Assembly: GCF_015832195.1 (NCBI RefSeq)
Contig: NC_052046.1
Location: 34,252,911-34,316,910, forward strand
Length of the DNA: 64,000 bases
Source of the DNA: Motacilla alba alba
Lineage: Eukaryota > Chordata > Aves > Passeriformes > Motacillidae
Direction: 5' to 3'
A program made the position numbers and the translations under genes. The notes under the pieces are model-generated. The model was not told where the DNA came from. It worked only from the letters and a program-made list of their open reading frames with translations, and did not search any database. Position 1 is the stretch's first letter, and each line of letters starts with the position of its first letter. Positions 24,701 through 36,545 of this stretch are shown here, one piece after another.

Positions 24701-25732
24701 CTGGAAAAGTCTGAGTACTGTGGTACACTGGGGAATAAGTGATCTGAGACTGCTGGAGCATTCAAAGATCATTAACAGTCATAACTCTTAAAATCACCAC
24801 CCTCCTGCAGACAAGGTTAATAGTAGTCTATAGAATTGGTAGAGAGGTCAGTAGTTAACTTCAACTAGTATAAATACTGAATGATTTTTTTAAAATTTTC
24901 TTTGTTACCTCAGACATAAAAGAAGAATTGCATATTTTAGATGCTGCTACTGAAGATTATGTTGAAAATTTGGAAATTAAAGATTTTAGACCTTTATGGC
25001 CAGTGGAAAAACATCATTCTCCATATATTTTTTAGATTACTTTACTAATTTTCTTTCTCTAAAACTGAAATATATCTGCATTTTTACAATGCCTGACAAA
25101 TTTGATTAATATAGCAATTATTTCAGCAGTCTAGCCCAAGGATTTTAATCCAAAAATTTGAAGAATTCATTTTCAATAGAGAGAAAAAAAATCTACAAAT
25201 TTGAGAAAGACACTAATTGGTAAAAATATCACCTCCACAGAAGTCATTTCAGTGCCATAAATTAAAAACAAAGTAAAAAAATGAACCCCCCCACCCCTTA
25301 CCATCCAAAACCAGTGCAGGAATTAAAAAAATACCAGATTTTGAAGTCAAAATTTCATTACTAGTCTTTGCTCCATAAATAAAATTCAAAAATCTTTTTG
25401 AAGAGAATAGGAAATGCTGGAGTTAGATAGAGTGAAGTAAAAATATCCCCTTGATGTCACTTTAGACAAATGCTAAGAATGACAGATCTAGAAAAGTAAA
25501 AAACAAGCAAAATACCTAATTTCTTTTAAAAAGATAAAAAAATAAGCATCCAAGAGGGAATAGATAATAATTATAATCAGTCAATAAAAGAAGGAATAAA
25601 TAGTTCATCATCATGGTAAAAACACACATTAAGTAAAACTGAGTGATAATAACTGTTATTATTCCCAAGAGAGGTAAACTCCCAGATAATTATATTTCCA
25701 ATGGTACAGCAGTTATATCTATAGGTGTGCAT
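21741..25732. other. Unique A+T-rich non-coding DNA, no gene recognised
   Basis: No gene, RNA or mobile element recognised. All frames are under 80 codons. A short C-run occurs near 25286-25297. Confidence 0.65.
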
Positions 25733-25755
25733 ACACACACACACACACACACACA
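25733..25755 (+). repeat. (CA)n microsatellite
   Basis: About eleven uninterrupted CA dinucleotides, preceded by GTGTGCAT. A typical vertebrate dinucleotide repeat, potentially polymorphic. Confidence 0.95.
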
Positions 25756-27365
25756 ATGAGGTATGTATATGAATGACAAATATCAGTGATAAAATGAAAG
25801 AAGTCCACACATTATGGTGAACTAATTATGCAGTTATGTTTGGAAAATTTATCTTTTGTTTACATTAAAAGTTAGTATTTCAATATTTTAAATCCTTCAA
25901 CAGGATGACTTGTTTTATTAAAAATTATTTTTCTTCATAAAATATAGAATTAAAAATATTTTTCTGCAATCTATATTTATTTGTAATACTCATATTTGTA
26001 ACAGCATTCTACTCTTTTGTACCTATAGATCTCACTTATCAAATCTGGAGTAGTGTACTTTACAGGTGTTTGAGAGAAAATAGCTTAATACACCCTTGGT
26101 AAGTCCTTTGTAATTTTTTTGGAGACTCCTTCTATTCCTGCACTCTCCCTGAAGTCCTGAAAGACTGAGGGAATTGCTGAATTTGTGGAACCTTTCACTC
26201 TGGGTCACTGATGTGATTCAAGTCGAAGTCATCAGCAGACCAAGGATCACTTTCATCTGAGGATGAGTTTGTGCTCCTCTAAAAGAAGTTGGTAGCTTGA
26301 GCCAGTTTCCTTTGAGGCAAGGGGGACAAGCACCATCTCAGTCAACCATCAGATCTCAGCTGACAATCTTTTGGTTCAGTCTTAGCTGAAAAGACTGAAT
26401 ATCTGACCCACAGACCAATCACTCCAAGTCAGAGTGGAGCAGTACTCAAGCTCCTTTAAAAACGCCGGCCATTCTCTTGTGTAGATAAGTTGAATAATTT
26501 TTTCTCCAAAGCTGTTTGTTTCTGCTGTATTCATGAGTACTATGCATGAAAAAAAAAAATTATGTGACTGAATAGTCAAGTTGTCATTAAGGAAACTTTC
26601 TGAGAAAAGAGGAAAGTTATCTTGTGTACTTGTTCTGATTCTCCAGAAATTGATACATCCTGATTTGGAAAAAACCCGGAAATAATGTCATTTAATCACT
26701 AGAAATTGATGTGACTGTGAAGGAGACATTGGTTTTGCTATGTCCTGTAGAGTTGTCTCTTCTTTGAATATGAAATCTGCATTTTTTAATTGAATGACCT
26801 TTTCCAATAATTTTCCTCGCTAAAAGGGTAGTATTTCAATTCCTTCATTATTTACAAGCAACTTTAAAGAGCCTGTGCTCATGTTGACAATATCCTGTGT
26901 GAAATTATGAGCAATTTCTGATTTGTTTAAATTTCTTTTCAGCTGATAATGCAACTCTACCTGTACAAAAATACATCCACTAAGTGATGAAGTTGGCTTT
27001 CTATTGATGGTCCTTCTCAAATAAGCATTTTCTCTATATTTATATAATCCCCATCTTTACGGTGTCACACAATCTGGGTGATTTCTAGCCCTGATCCTCT
27101 TTGCTCCTAATCAGCACTGTTTGTCCGTGCCCATAACAGTGATCTATCTGAAAATGTAGTCCGCCTCAGTTTAATCCCATTTCTGCAGGCTATAACTGGC
27201 AAAACCTTCTAATTTACTAAATAAGGACATCTCAGGTCTGTGAAATAAAAAGCTGCATTCCTATGAATTAGTTCTCTTCACCTGACCTGAGTGGAACTTT
27301 TTTATGCTTTTTTAAAACAACATCATTGGTGGTTTACTAATTTGTTTCTCCAAATTACTGTTCTA
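25756..27365. other. Non-coding DNA, nothing recognised
   Basis: A+T-rich sequence without coding or repeat-family signal. Confidence 0.65.
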
Positions 27366-27462
27366 CTTTTTTGGGTTTTTTTGGGTTTTTTTGGGTTTTT
27401 TGTTTGTTTATGGTTTTTGTTTGTTTGTTTTTTGCTGGTTTTGTTGTTGTTGTTGTTGTTGG
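27366..27462 (+). repeat. GGGTTTTTTT tandem tract followed by (TTG)n
   Basis: Three GGG runs are spaced by seven or more T (about 27366-27401), followed by T-rich GTTT units and then about seven TTG units at 27441-27461. The same decamer motif recurs at 50561-50593. The 60-codon frame through it is a low-complexity leucine/phenylalanine translation, not a gene. Confidence 0.88.
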
Positions 27463-28353
27463 TACCCATGTAAAAGAAACCATGCATTCAGAGCACATTT
27501 TTCACATGCAGCATTATGTATAGTACAAAATGAACTATTGTTCATCAGTTGCCAGTCTTGAGTTAAGAGGACTTAATGCTTGAGTTGACAGACAAGCGTT
27601 CTGGAGTTCCATTCAATTTATTGGCTGAAACACAAGACTGCTGACTGTTGCAGCACAGGATCAATCTCAAGCCTCTTATTCTGCAAGACACTCATACATG
27701 TAACTACTTTTTCATGGATGGATATTTATAACATTCTCAGGATACCCTCCTATCACCAAATCTGAGTCTGGTATGTAAATGATTGTTTAATTTTGCTAAA
27801 AAAAGGTGGCTTTTTTGTTCTGATAGTTAATTTGTAAATTTGAATAACTTATTGGATATGATAGGAAAAGCATATGTTCCATACTACTGTTTATACCTGC
27901 ACAGAAATATCTTTTTTTAAAACTGGAACCTATGAAGAACAGTCCATTTAAAGGGCCTACACTACATGCTGAAGTGTGTGTTTGTTTAAAAGAAAGGGAA
28001 AATTATTTGTGTTACAAAATTTATATTGTATGGATTCATTGGATGACTAAAAGGAAATGTTGCAAATATGGGTTTTTTTAATCAGATGTATTTTTAAGTT
28101 ACTCTTACAGTGAATCAATTGGATGCAGATAAAAGGCGGGGAGAATGGGATGGAGGGGGTGACTCATGTAGAATTAATTTTGCCTTCTAGAGGTCTCCAT
28201 GACTGCACACAGTTCAACCCATTGTAGCTGTTGTACAACCAAACATTTGATGCACTGATCAGCGTCGAGAGTGGAGGTAGGGAAGAGCCACAAAATGAGG
28301 CTGAAAATCCTTGGTGATGCTAGTTGCTCCCTAAGCTTGGCTCTATGGTATAT
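27463..28353. other. Non-coding DNA; possible retroposed body at its right end
   Basis: The last roughly 240 bases (about 28110-28350) differ in texture from their surroundings, with more G and C and one CG-bearing word, and lead straight into an A-rich tract. This could be a retroposed fragment with its tail, but I recognise no parent gene and see no flanking duplication. Confidence 0.35.
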
Positions 28354-28444
28354 TAAAGTAAAAAAAGAAAATAAAAACAACAGCAAAAAATAGAAAAAGC
28401 AAAAGAAAACCAAGAAAATAAGCAAAAAAAAAATAAAATTAAAG
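28354..28444 (+). repeat. A-rich low-complexity tract
   Basis: About 90 bases of A-rich sequence punctuated by single G, C and T. The antisense reading gives a phenylalanine/leucine run within a 92-codon frame (28174-28452), which is low complexity and not evidence of a protein. Confidence 0.85.
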
Positions 28445-31400
28445 CAGGACAACAGAACACCTGAAAATGTTGTTCCCTCTAGAAAACAGCCTTCTTATTT
28501 CAGTTGCTTATGTCTTTTTTATTCTCTGTTAATAAATCAAAATATCAAAGCACTCTTGTAGACACCAGCCATTGGTTCCCCAAGGGAAAATAATTTTAAT
28601 GTTCTGAATAAATAACAATATTTCCTTGTAATTATTATAATCAGTAGTAGTAGTATGCTTTCATAAGGAAAAAAATGCCAGAGATATGTATACAAAATCT
28701 GTTTATTCCTACAAGCTTTTGGGACTGTTGTTCATTCATAAAAGGTTTCACAGTAATAGAAAAAATAATGAAGTGAAGAATTTCTATAAAAGAACAGTAT
28801 AAGCATTTAATGTTTGTGAGTTAGAGAGGTTTATTGTTCTTAATACCAATACTTGGGAAGCAGCCACAGAAGCGTGGAAAATATTATGCAATAGCTAATA
28901 TCAGCATAAAAAAAGAAACTTCTAACTTAAACATGCTGTGGTTAATGATTTAAAATACTATTTGCTATTTAAGTGCTAGCGTACCTATATTCATATATAT
29001 TAAAACCAAAGACATTTACAAGTGGACAGTTCTCCTTTTGGAAGGTCTCATTATATTCTCCACATTAAACATTGGTGTCAAAGGTTAACAAAACATTCCC
29101 TGAGCTGAGTAAACTATGTGTTCAAATATTCTTCTTTAAATTATTAATTTATGTTCATCTTGATAACACCTAGATCTTTCCAGGTCTTTGGTTCACACTT
29201 TGATAAAAATGGCACAGACCAACACAGTTATGCAGAATTGAATGAAGTTCAATGGAGAATAAAAGCATCCAAAGAATTAAAATATCCATAAAGGGCAAAA
29301 ATCCAAGCATTATTGGATTCAAAAAAGGAAGCAACCTCCCAGATGATTCACAAAACACTGAGATTTACAGCTTCAACTGCTCATAATTTACTTTGTCTTG
29401 TTCTTCGTACAAAGCTGAAGGAAAGGTATATGATCATACACTCACTGGGACTGGGCAAAAAGGTGTGGTATAAAATGAAAAATAACTGGAAACTTTTTTG
29501 CAATATACTATTGAATTAACATGCAATATTTCTATCTTGCATTAGTTAAATTCACTTTTTATATTGTTTCAACTTTCTTTGTCTCTGCACTGCGGGATTT
29601 GGCTGGAATGGAAGTACCAAGAAATTGAGTTATTCTCACCTTCTTTCAATATGACTCTTTTGTCATGGAAATTAAGCTTTATATTTTTGAAAATTTGGAG
29701 GCTGATTTAAATCCAAATCTTCTTGCAACTTAACAGCTTCGGGTAATACCAGAAAGGTAATTCAGCATCTTTTCTGGCCTCTCACAAGATGGATGCCAGA
29801 CTGCAAAAGAAAGGTACTAAGACTATCACTAAAAGTTACACCACATGTGGATGTGATCCCCTGGAGCCTGCCTTTCACCACTGTGAAGCTCAGCACTGTC
29901 CAGGGGTGATCCTGGACATACACAATTACAAATGTGACCTCTGCAGACACTCACGAATGTGACCTGACTTCATTCGGCAGAGGAGCTATGCCACCTGCAT
30001 GGTGTTTTTGTGGAATCTGCTTCAGAGGAGACTGGAGGAATTCAGGGCCTTTGCAAGAGTGCAATGTTTGGCAACTAACCTTGGCTAGCAAACAATTGTT
30101 TGAGAAACTGTTTCAGCAGCAATTCTGCATTTAAAGCATGCCTCATAAGGACCTGATCACAAATTCATTGTCCTGAAATTTGAAGGCTGTTCAATGCCAA
30201 CCCTGGCATTTAAGTAGATAATTTTTCCAGAGCAAGAGTTTGAAGGCAGCTGGGTCCACCCTCATGGTTCACATTCACTGCTTTTAAGTAAGCTGCTACC
30301 TCTCATCTTGAATGACATTACATATCACTTATCACTATTTGTCAGAAGTTGTATCAATATCTATACAGTAGCTGTTGCATTTCCTGGATGAAAAGTCTCA
30401 ATGTTTACCTTTAAAATGTCAATCCTTCTGCACTCCTAGCATTCACAAGCCTGTTTATCAGTTTGTTCTCCACTGCCATGGAGATGTGATCAGAAAAAAT
30501 GAAGAAAGAGGGACAATTTACAAGGAGGAAGCTGTAGCCAAAGTCATCTGCAGATTTCAATTCACTTACTATTTCTTTCAGGAATCCTTTGCAGTGATAG
30601 CAAACTGATTTAAAACTGAGATTTAAAGGTTTCAGAATTTGTCCATTTAGGTGACTGAAAAAAGACAGGACACCCAAAGAGTGGTGTGGCCATCGCAGCT
30701 CATGCTATCTCTCACAGTAACAGCTCTATTCAGACAGTACTATACACAACACATGGTGCAAATCAAGAAATCATTTGAATCATCAGTGAAGGCATTCAAG
30801 ATACCTGACATCTCCAGCAAGCAGAGGAACAAGGAAGGAATGGCTAGGGTGGGGTGCTCCATGACCTGAGAAAAATTCTAGGTGAGCTGGTGAAAATCAA
30901 TTTCCTTACTTTCTTAAATAAATGTCACTGGAACAGTCTCCTTCAAATGAAGTGAACATGGCCTCCTGATGTCTTGCCCTCAGATTCTATTGCACACTTC
31001 TGAATATGAACATCTAGCATTTTGGATGTGCTACTTACGAATTACACAGACTGACTCGTCCTGCTTCTGGTCATTGCCGCAATGTTTGTGACTTGATCAT
31101 GAAAGAGTGCAGCAGATAATCATTGTAATCCTTAACATCAGTGTAATAACTACTTACTAGTGATTTGGAAGTTATCATCATCATTCCCTGATAACAGCTT
31201 TTATATCTGATTTGTGTTATTCCTAGAAAATAGCACATTTTCTTACTTTTTCAATGTAACTAGTAAAGCAAGTATTGTATCTCAGATTTGCAAAATAAGT
31301 TGAAGAGTAAAAAGCACCTTAAGAACAAAGAAGTCTTGACAACAGCGACTTTCACAGGATATCCACTCAAAAAATCCATTGCACTTGCATTTAAAAAAAT

Positions 31401-31637
31401 TTTCAGTATTTGAAGTAAACTCATAGATGCAGAAAGGCCATCTCTTTTCTGTAACCTGTTGTCTATGGCAGTATGTTTTGAGTTGCTCAGAGAGAGCAAA
31501 AAATAATGGCAATCAATAATAAGTGAAAAATTTTAACTTTTAATTAACCCTGATATTATCACTAGGTTATACATGCCTGGTGTAGTATCTTCTAGGGTCT
31601 GTCTGCAGATAGTAACATTAACACACCACTCTATGTA
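28445..31637. other. Unique A+T-rich non-coding DNA, no gene recognised
   Basis: No coding or repeat-family signal. Frames at most 88 codons and unlike known proteins. Confidence 0.65.
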
Positions 31638-31713
31638 TCTGTCTATTTCTCTATTTTTCTATTTCTCTCTCTATTTGTCTATTTCTCTCTCTCTCACACA
31701 CTCTTTCTCTCTC
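31638..31713 (+). repeat. CT-rich (TCTATTTCTC) polypyrimidine tract
   Basis: Repeated CTATTTCT units grade into (CT)n and CACA. A compound pyrimidine-rich microsatellite; its translation is serine/leucine-rich and should be ignored. Confidence 0.9.
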
Positions 31714-34700
31714 AACTTGCTAATGTACAGAGGGAAGAGAAAGACCTTAGAAGCTGTATTCTACCTCAGGAATTAGTACCCTACTCCAGAGCTGGACAAG
31801 GCAAATAAATACTGAGTTGCAGGGGCTGCCTGGCATGGCGGCTGTAAACACAATCCTTCTCATGTAGGGCAGAAAACTTAGGCAAAGAAGCTTCTGTTTC
31901 CACTGTGTCCTCTCCTCTCGCTAAGCAGAAACACAACCTCTGAAACTGCCAAGCCACTACCTACTGAAAGAACAGCATTCTCTAAAAAATAAGAAAGCAA
32001 GAATGTTTTCTTTTGATCTACAATCCATGCTCTGCCTTTCCTCTGCACTGTTCATACATTTGCACCACATTAAAAAAAAAACACATCTAGAACAAGTTCC
32101 TTTCTGTTGTTCATATGTGTGAGCAGAGGCTTGATCATCCAAAAGAACGAGCAGGTGAGACGCAGCCGAGATCTCATTCATTAAATTCACACAGTTTTTT
32201 ATTCACTGGCTCCATTGACCCTTTGCTTGGAACATTTTTGTGAAGTTCTTGTGCCTTTGTGACTACATTGTTATGAGATTTTAAGGCAGCTTCGAAGTGG
32301 GATTCTCACAGGCAAAAAACAGCCTATTTTGTGTCTTTTTCTTTATCACAGCCAGACCAGAAAATTATGATGAACTTCCACACTTGCCCTTTCTCTTTCA
32401 CCAGGGCTGGAATATCAGGGAACAGTTGCACATTGCATATGTTTTCCATCAGTAGGTACCTATGACTATAATCACTTGTCCAAAACTGGACGTTTTATGT
32501 GGATTTATGATAAGGTATTATAATGCAAACTGTGACTGAAATTTGATTTTGCTGTTGCAGAGAGAGAGGGGAAAATGTATTTTCTCAGGCAGAGTGATAA
32601 TTAAACTCAGGAGCATGGCAGAACAGCTGAATGTAATGGATAAGTAGCTGCTATCCTGCAATTATATATTAGAGTATTAGTGATCTTAGAAATGGTTTGC
32701 TATTCCATCAATGAATCCATCTGAATCATTGAATTAAAAAAAATATCTAATTTCTTTATGAGTCTTGGGGACCATTGTGTGGTGTCTGCTTTTAGCTCTA
32801 TGTTAACAGCCTACCTATTTTTTCTCACTTTCAATTGAGATGTGGTTTCAAAGGTTTTTTGACTTTTACACATGCACACATAAGATACTTCAGAGCACGC
32901 TAGGTAACATCATTCCACAGAGGAACTCATTAGTGTCCAATACACAATATGTCAGGATAAAAGTACATTTGAAAAATAATATGCTTCAAAAAAATCAACC
33001 ACTTCTGCTGCTCCAGAGTCATTGTTAAGACATGTTTATGAGCATTTCACTGACTCAAAAGTATTTTTGTTGTACTAAAAGAGGAAGTTAATTTAATTAA
33101 CGTTAGAATCCTCCTGGGAATGTGAAAATTCCTTTAAAAGATTTTGAAGTGAAATTTTTAAATTTCAAAATCCAAAGCACATGTCTAGTGAGAGGATCTA
33201 CACAAATTAAAAACATACCTAGATGCTGAATATGTAAATATATTTGTTATGTGTGATATTAATGTCCTCTTCATGCACAGACATTCAGCTGAAAAATGGC
33301 AATTCAGAAACAGAAGAAAGCTTCCACTTGCCAATATGAAAAAATGGAAGGTACTTCCTTGATTTTAAACAACTGAGAGGAGGAGGGGGAAAAAAGACAA
33401 AACCCCAGTTTTTAAACCCTGATATTTTAGCAAGCTAAGACTGAGACTCTTTTGTAGCAGATTCCTAATTTGTTCATTTTACACTGTCTACCTAGATCAA
33501 AAAGCAGTGTCAAATGCCCAAAGCAGTGTTTGTCAGCAGTTCGTCTTAGTTTTAAAGCATTTGAATAGAGGAAGACTAGTACTTTATTTCCAAACAGACA
33601 CAGGAAGGCTCTTGTTGGCAGCCCGTTGCTGCAGAATGAATACATGCCATGAGTATACACCATTTGTCTGCTGATTACAGCAGACCCCGGGGGAGCTGAT
33701 GTTAGCTCTCATTTTCACCTCTCTCTCTCACACAGTGTCTCCTTGCTTTGGCAGTCATGCCTCCCCTCCTCCTCCTTGCCTTCATTCCTCACGGCTTTGA
33801 TTCGATCTGACTTGGCAGTGGTATATTTAAGACTGTTTTCCAAATTAAGATCAGGCTGGGATGTTTGAAATGTGTTGACTTGCCTTGAAGGTTAACACAG
33901 AGAGGAAAAAAAAAGTGGCGCTATTCTCATTTGGAATTCAGTACTGATCATAATGAACGTACTTGGTATTCATGTGAATCTCACATGTATTTCCCTAGGA
34001 GTGCTACTGTAATTTAATGCTGCTACTAAAAATATTGGGGGTAGAGGGGCACTTAAAATAAAATGTCATGAAATAAAAGGAAAGGATATACCTCGTGTCT
34101 CTGCAGCAACTCTGTTGTTTGCCTGTTGTTGTAATACTTAATTTATAAGCTTTGTCTCCCATCCCCCACTCATTTACATAGAATTTTCTGAGAGAAAAGA
34201 TGAGAAATATTCTTTTACTGTGCTAAAGATGTAGCCTTATGATTTAGTACTCTCTAGGGCAATGGTGATGTATGTGCTATCAAATTACATGGATTTTACA
34301 CACCTATTTTCTCTGATATCCAATAAGAAATGTGTACTTACTGCAGTAACCTTGCATTACTCACGCTACACTTTGGAGAGACAGAGCATGCTGCACCAAG
34401 CACATTCCATAGCCTGTCATCACATTTTTCTCACCTTACAGTATTTAAAAGAAAAAAAAATCTGTGTTATGCTCTAGTACATAATTTTCTGAGATCCCTA
34501 TTTAATATTTAAAATAGGGTAAATGGCCATATTTTGGTGGCAGTGGGCTTCAAAACAATGCAGTAGTGTTGTACAATGCACTAGTTGAAAACCATTTCTG
34601 CAGATGTAAATTTGACTATTCTACTTTGCTTTCTTTGTGCAAACCATGATTGTGCTTGGCAGTTTTCTACTCTTTCATTAGGCTGTCATTGCTAGAGCAA

Positions 34701-36503
34701 CACAATTAATAGCAGCTTTTAAGGTTTAATAATGGAAAAAATCTAATTACATTCCAGTGTTGCTCTTATAATAATTCCAGACTCAAAGGCTGTGTCCCTC
34801 TACTCTTCAGTGATTCACATCCTTGCGACTTTGCTCATCTCAAGTTTTATCAGAGAACACTAGATTTGTGGCCTAAAATCAGGAGCTGGTTCAGCTTCTC
34901 AGTGTGACAAATGAGTCACAAAAAGTAAACAAAAGTGAGGTGATTGTGCAGATTTGAGAGAGTAAGAAGGGGTGAGATGTACACCAGTTTCTCTGTTGTT
35001 AGCAATATCTCAGCTTTTTCAAATCTTCCTCTTTTCAGGAGAAAAGCTTAAAAAGTAATTATCTATTAATAGATAATTAATAGATAGCTGCCTATTTCCA
35101 TTACGCTAGAAAAACATGCAAAGAGTCTAATACCATGTAAGACTTACGGAATCCATTCAGTGTCCTTAAAGAAAGCTTCTAAATCCCTCTCTATTCAGAG
35201 GAAAAATGCTGGACATATTAGAAACTCCCTGATAGAGAATCTGTCCTCTTCAGTTAAGGAATATGGGAGCTAAGCTAGATCTGCAACAGTAGGTCTCACT
35301 CTGACACACTAGAAATGCGTCTCTCTGATTTTTATGGAATTCTTGTTAGGAATGCAGCCTCATTAGGGACCTACACAGTGCTTGGATACATGAGGTTAGA
35401 ATACTGAATTCTACATTCCTGATCAAAATAAAGTAAATACTTTAAATTGTTGACTTTTTACCTAATCATCTGCACAGGCATGAAAGGAGATGAAACTATT
35501 TGTTATGATATACATTTTCCTTTTCGTAACTCATGTTTACTTTGGCCAAATAAGCCATTTACATTGCACAGAGGAACAATTAGAGGTAATATGTTTGTTA
35601 TAAGAACACCTGTATGCATTTTATAGACATAAGTAAACACTTCAAATAATTTCATTTTTTCTTTCTTTACACATAAATCTGTTATAAAATACAGCATAAT
35701 TACATCTAACTTCCTTGTGACAACTTGGTGAATAGGTCTTGATTTAGAAATTATTTTTTTTCAGACTAATTTTACAAACCCCAACTATATTTTGGCAGCC
35801 ACTAAAGTTGAAGGCAGGTTCATATATTTTTCCTAGTATACACCTAACAAAAAGATGTGAGGAAAGGTGTAATAGTTGAAAGTGAAATAAGCCTCCACAT
35901 CAGGAAAAAAGGATACAGCAATATGTCACTCTCTCAGTAGTTCCCTGTGACTTAGAGGAAGCTGAAATTATGGGACTAAGGTAGTGAAAGTATTGTGTAA
36001 AACCTGGCTTCACATATATTTTGTTCAAAGTGGAAGGTTTGGTGACTGGTGTAGCAATACATGAGCTGAGTGAGCAGAGACCATTTTACATTGAAAACCA
36101 CAAGACTTCTGACAAAGGGCTGCTTACCCTATAGTGTAGTCTTGCTAACGTTCATGATCTGAATATATATAGCTGCCATTACTTTGTATATGCTGACTTT
36201 GGAATTAAATTACTGTTCTGCGATGTCTATTGCACTATGAAATGGAATGTTCCTTTGCAGACATTAGATTACATTATAAATGCTATCCTTTAATATATAA
36301 AAAGAGATATGTCACAAAAATATCAGCTGAGGTTTTAATAATGGAAGAGACATAATGAAAATTAATTGCTCAGTTATAAGCTATTTTTTTCCATTTTTTT
36401 TAACCTACATTAAGCTTGTAATTTTATCGTCATTCCCCTTAAGCTGTTACCAATGAAAGCAGTATTTCCCTTTCCATATCCATTTTCAACTCAGTACTTA
36501 GCT

Positions 36504-36505
<2 letters not shown>
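31714..36505. other. Unique non-coding DNA, no gene recognised
   Basis: No gene or mobile element recognised. The stretches at about 33660-33900 and 34640-34800 are repeat-free with a mixed texture and could hold regulatory elements, unproven. A perfect 24-base palindrome at 35056-35079 is listed separately. Confidence 0.6.
35056..35079. repeat. Perfect 24-bp A+T-only-rich palindrome
   Basis: The half site TAATTATCTATT is followed directly by its reverse complement. It overlaps a direct repeat of TTAATAGATA, so it may have grown by slippage. It contains several TAAT homeodomain cores. The A+T-rich make-up makes chance more likely than for the 4917 palindrome. Confidence 0.85.

Positions 36506-36544
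<39 letters not shown>
36506..36544 (-). repeat. Uninterrupted 39-base T run (poly-A on minus strand)
   Basis: The longest homopolymer in the window. It could be the poly(A) tail of a minus-strand retroposon, but I see no target-site duplication and no recognisable body to its right. Its length may also be affected by sequencing or assembly. The lysine-run frame over it is an artefact. Confidence 0.95.

Positions 36545-36545
<1 letters not shown>

Noticed and set aside
28174..28452. 92-codon minus-strand frame resembling a membrane segment plus a soluble tail
   Set aside because: The membrane-like part is the antisense of the A-rich tract. The tail was not matched to a family, though the locus is kept as a possible retroposed fragment.
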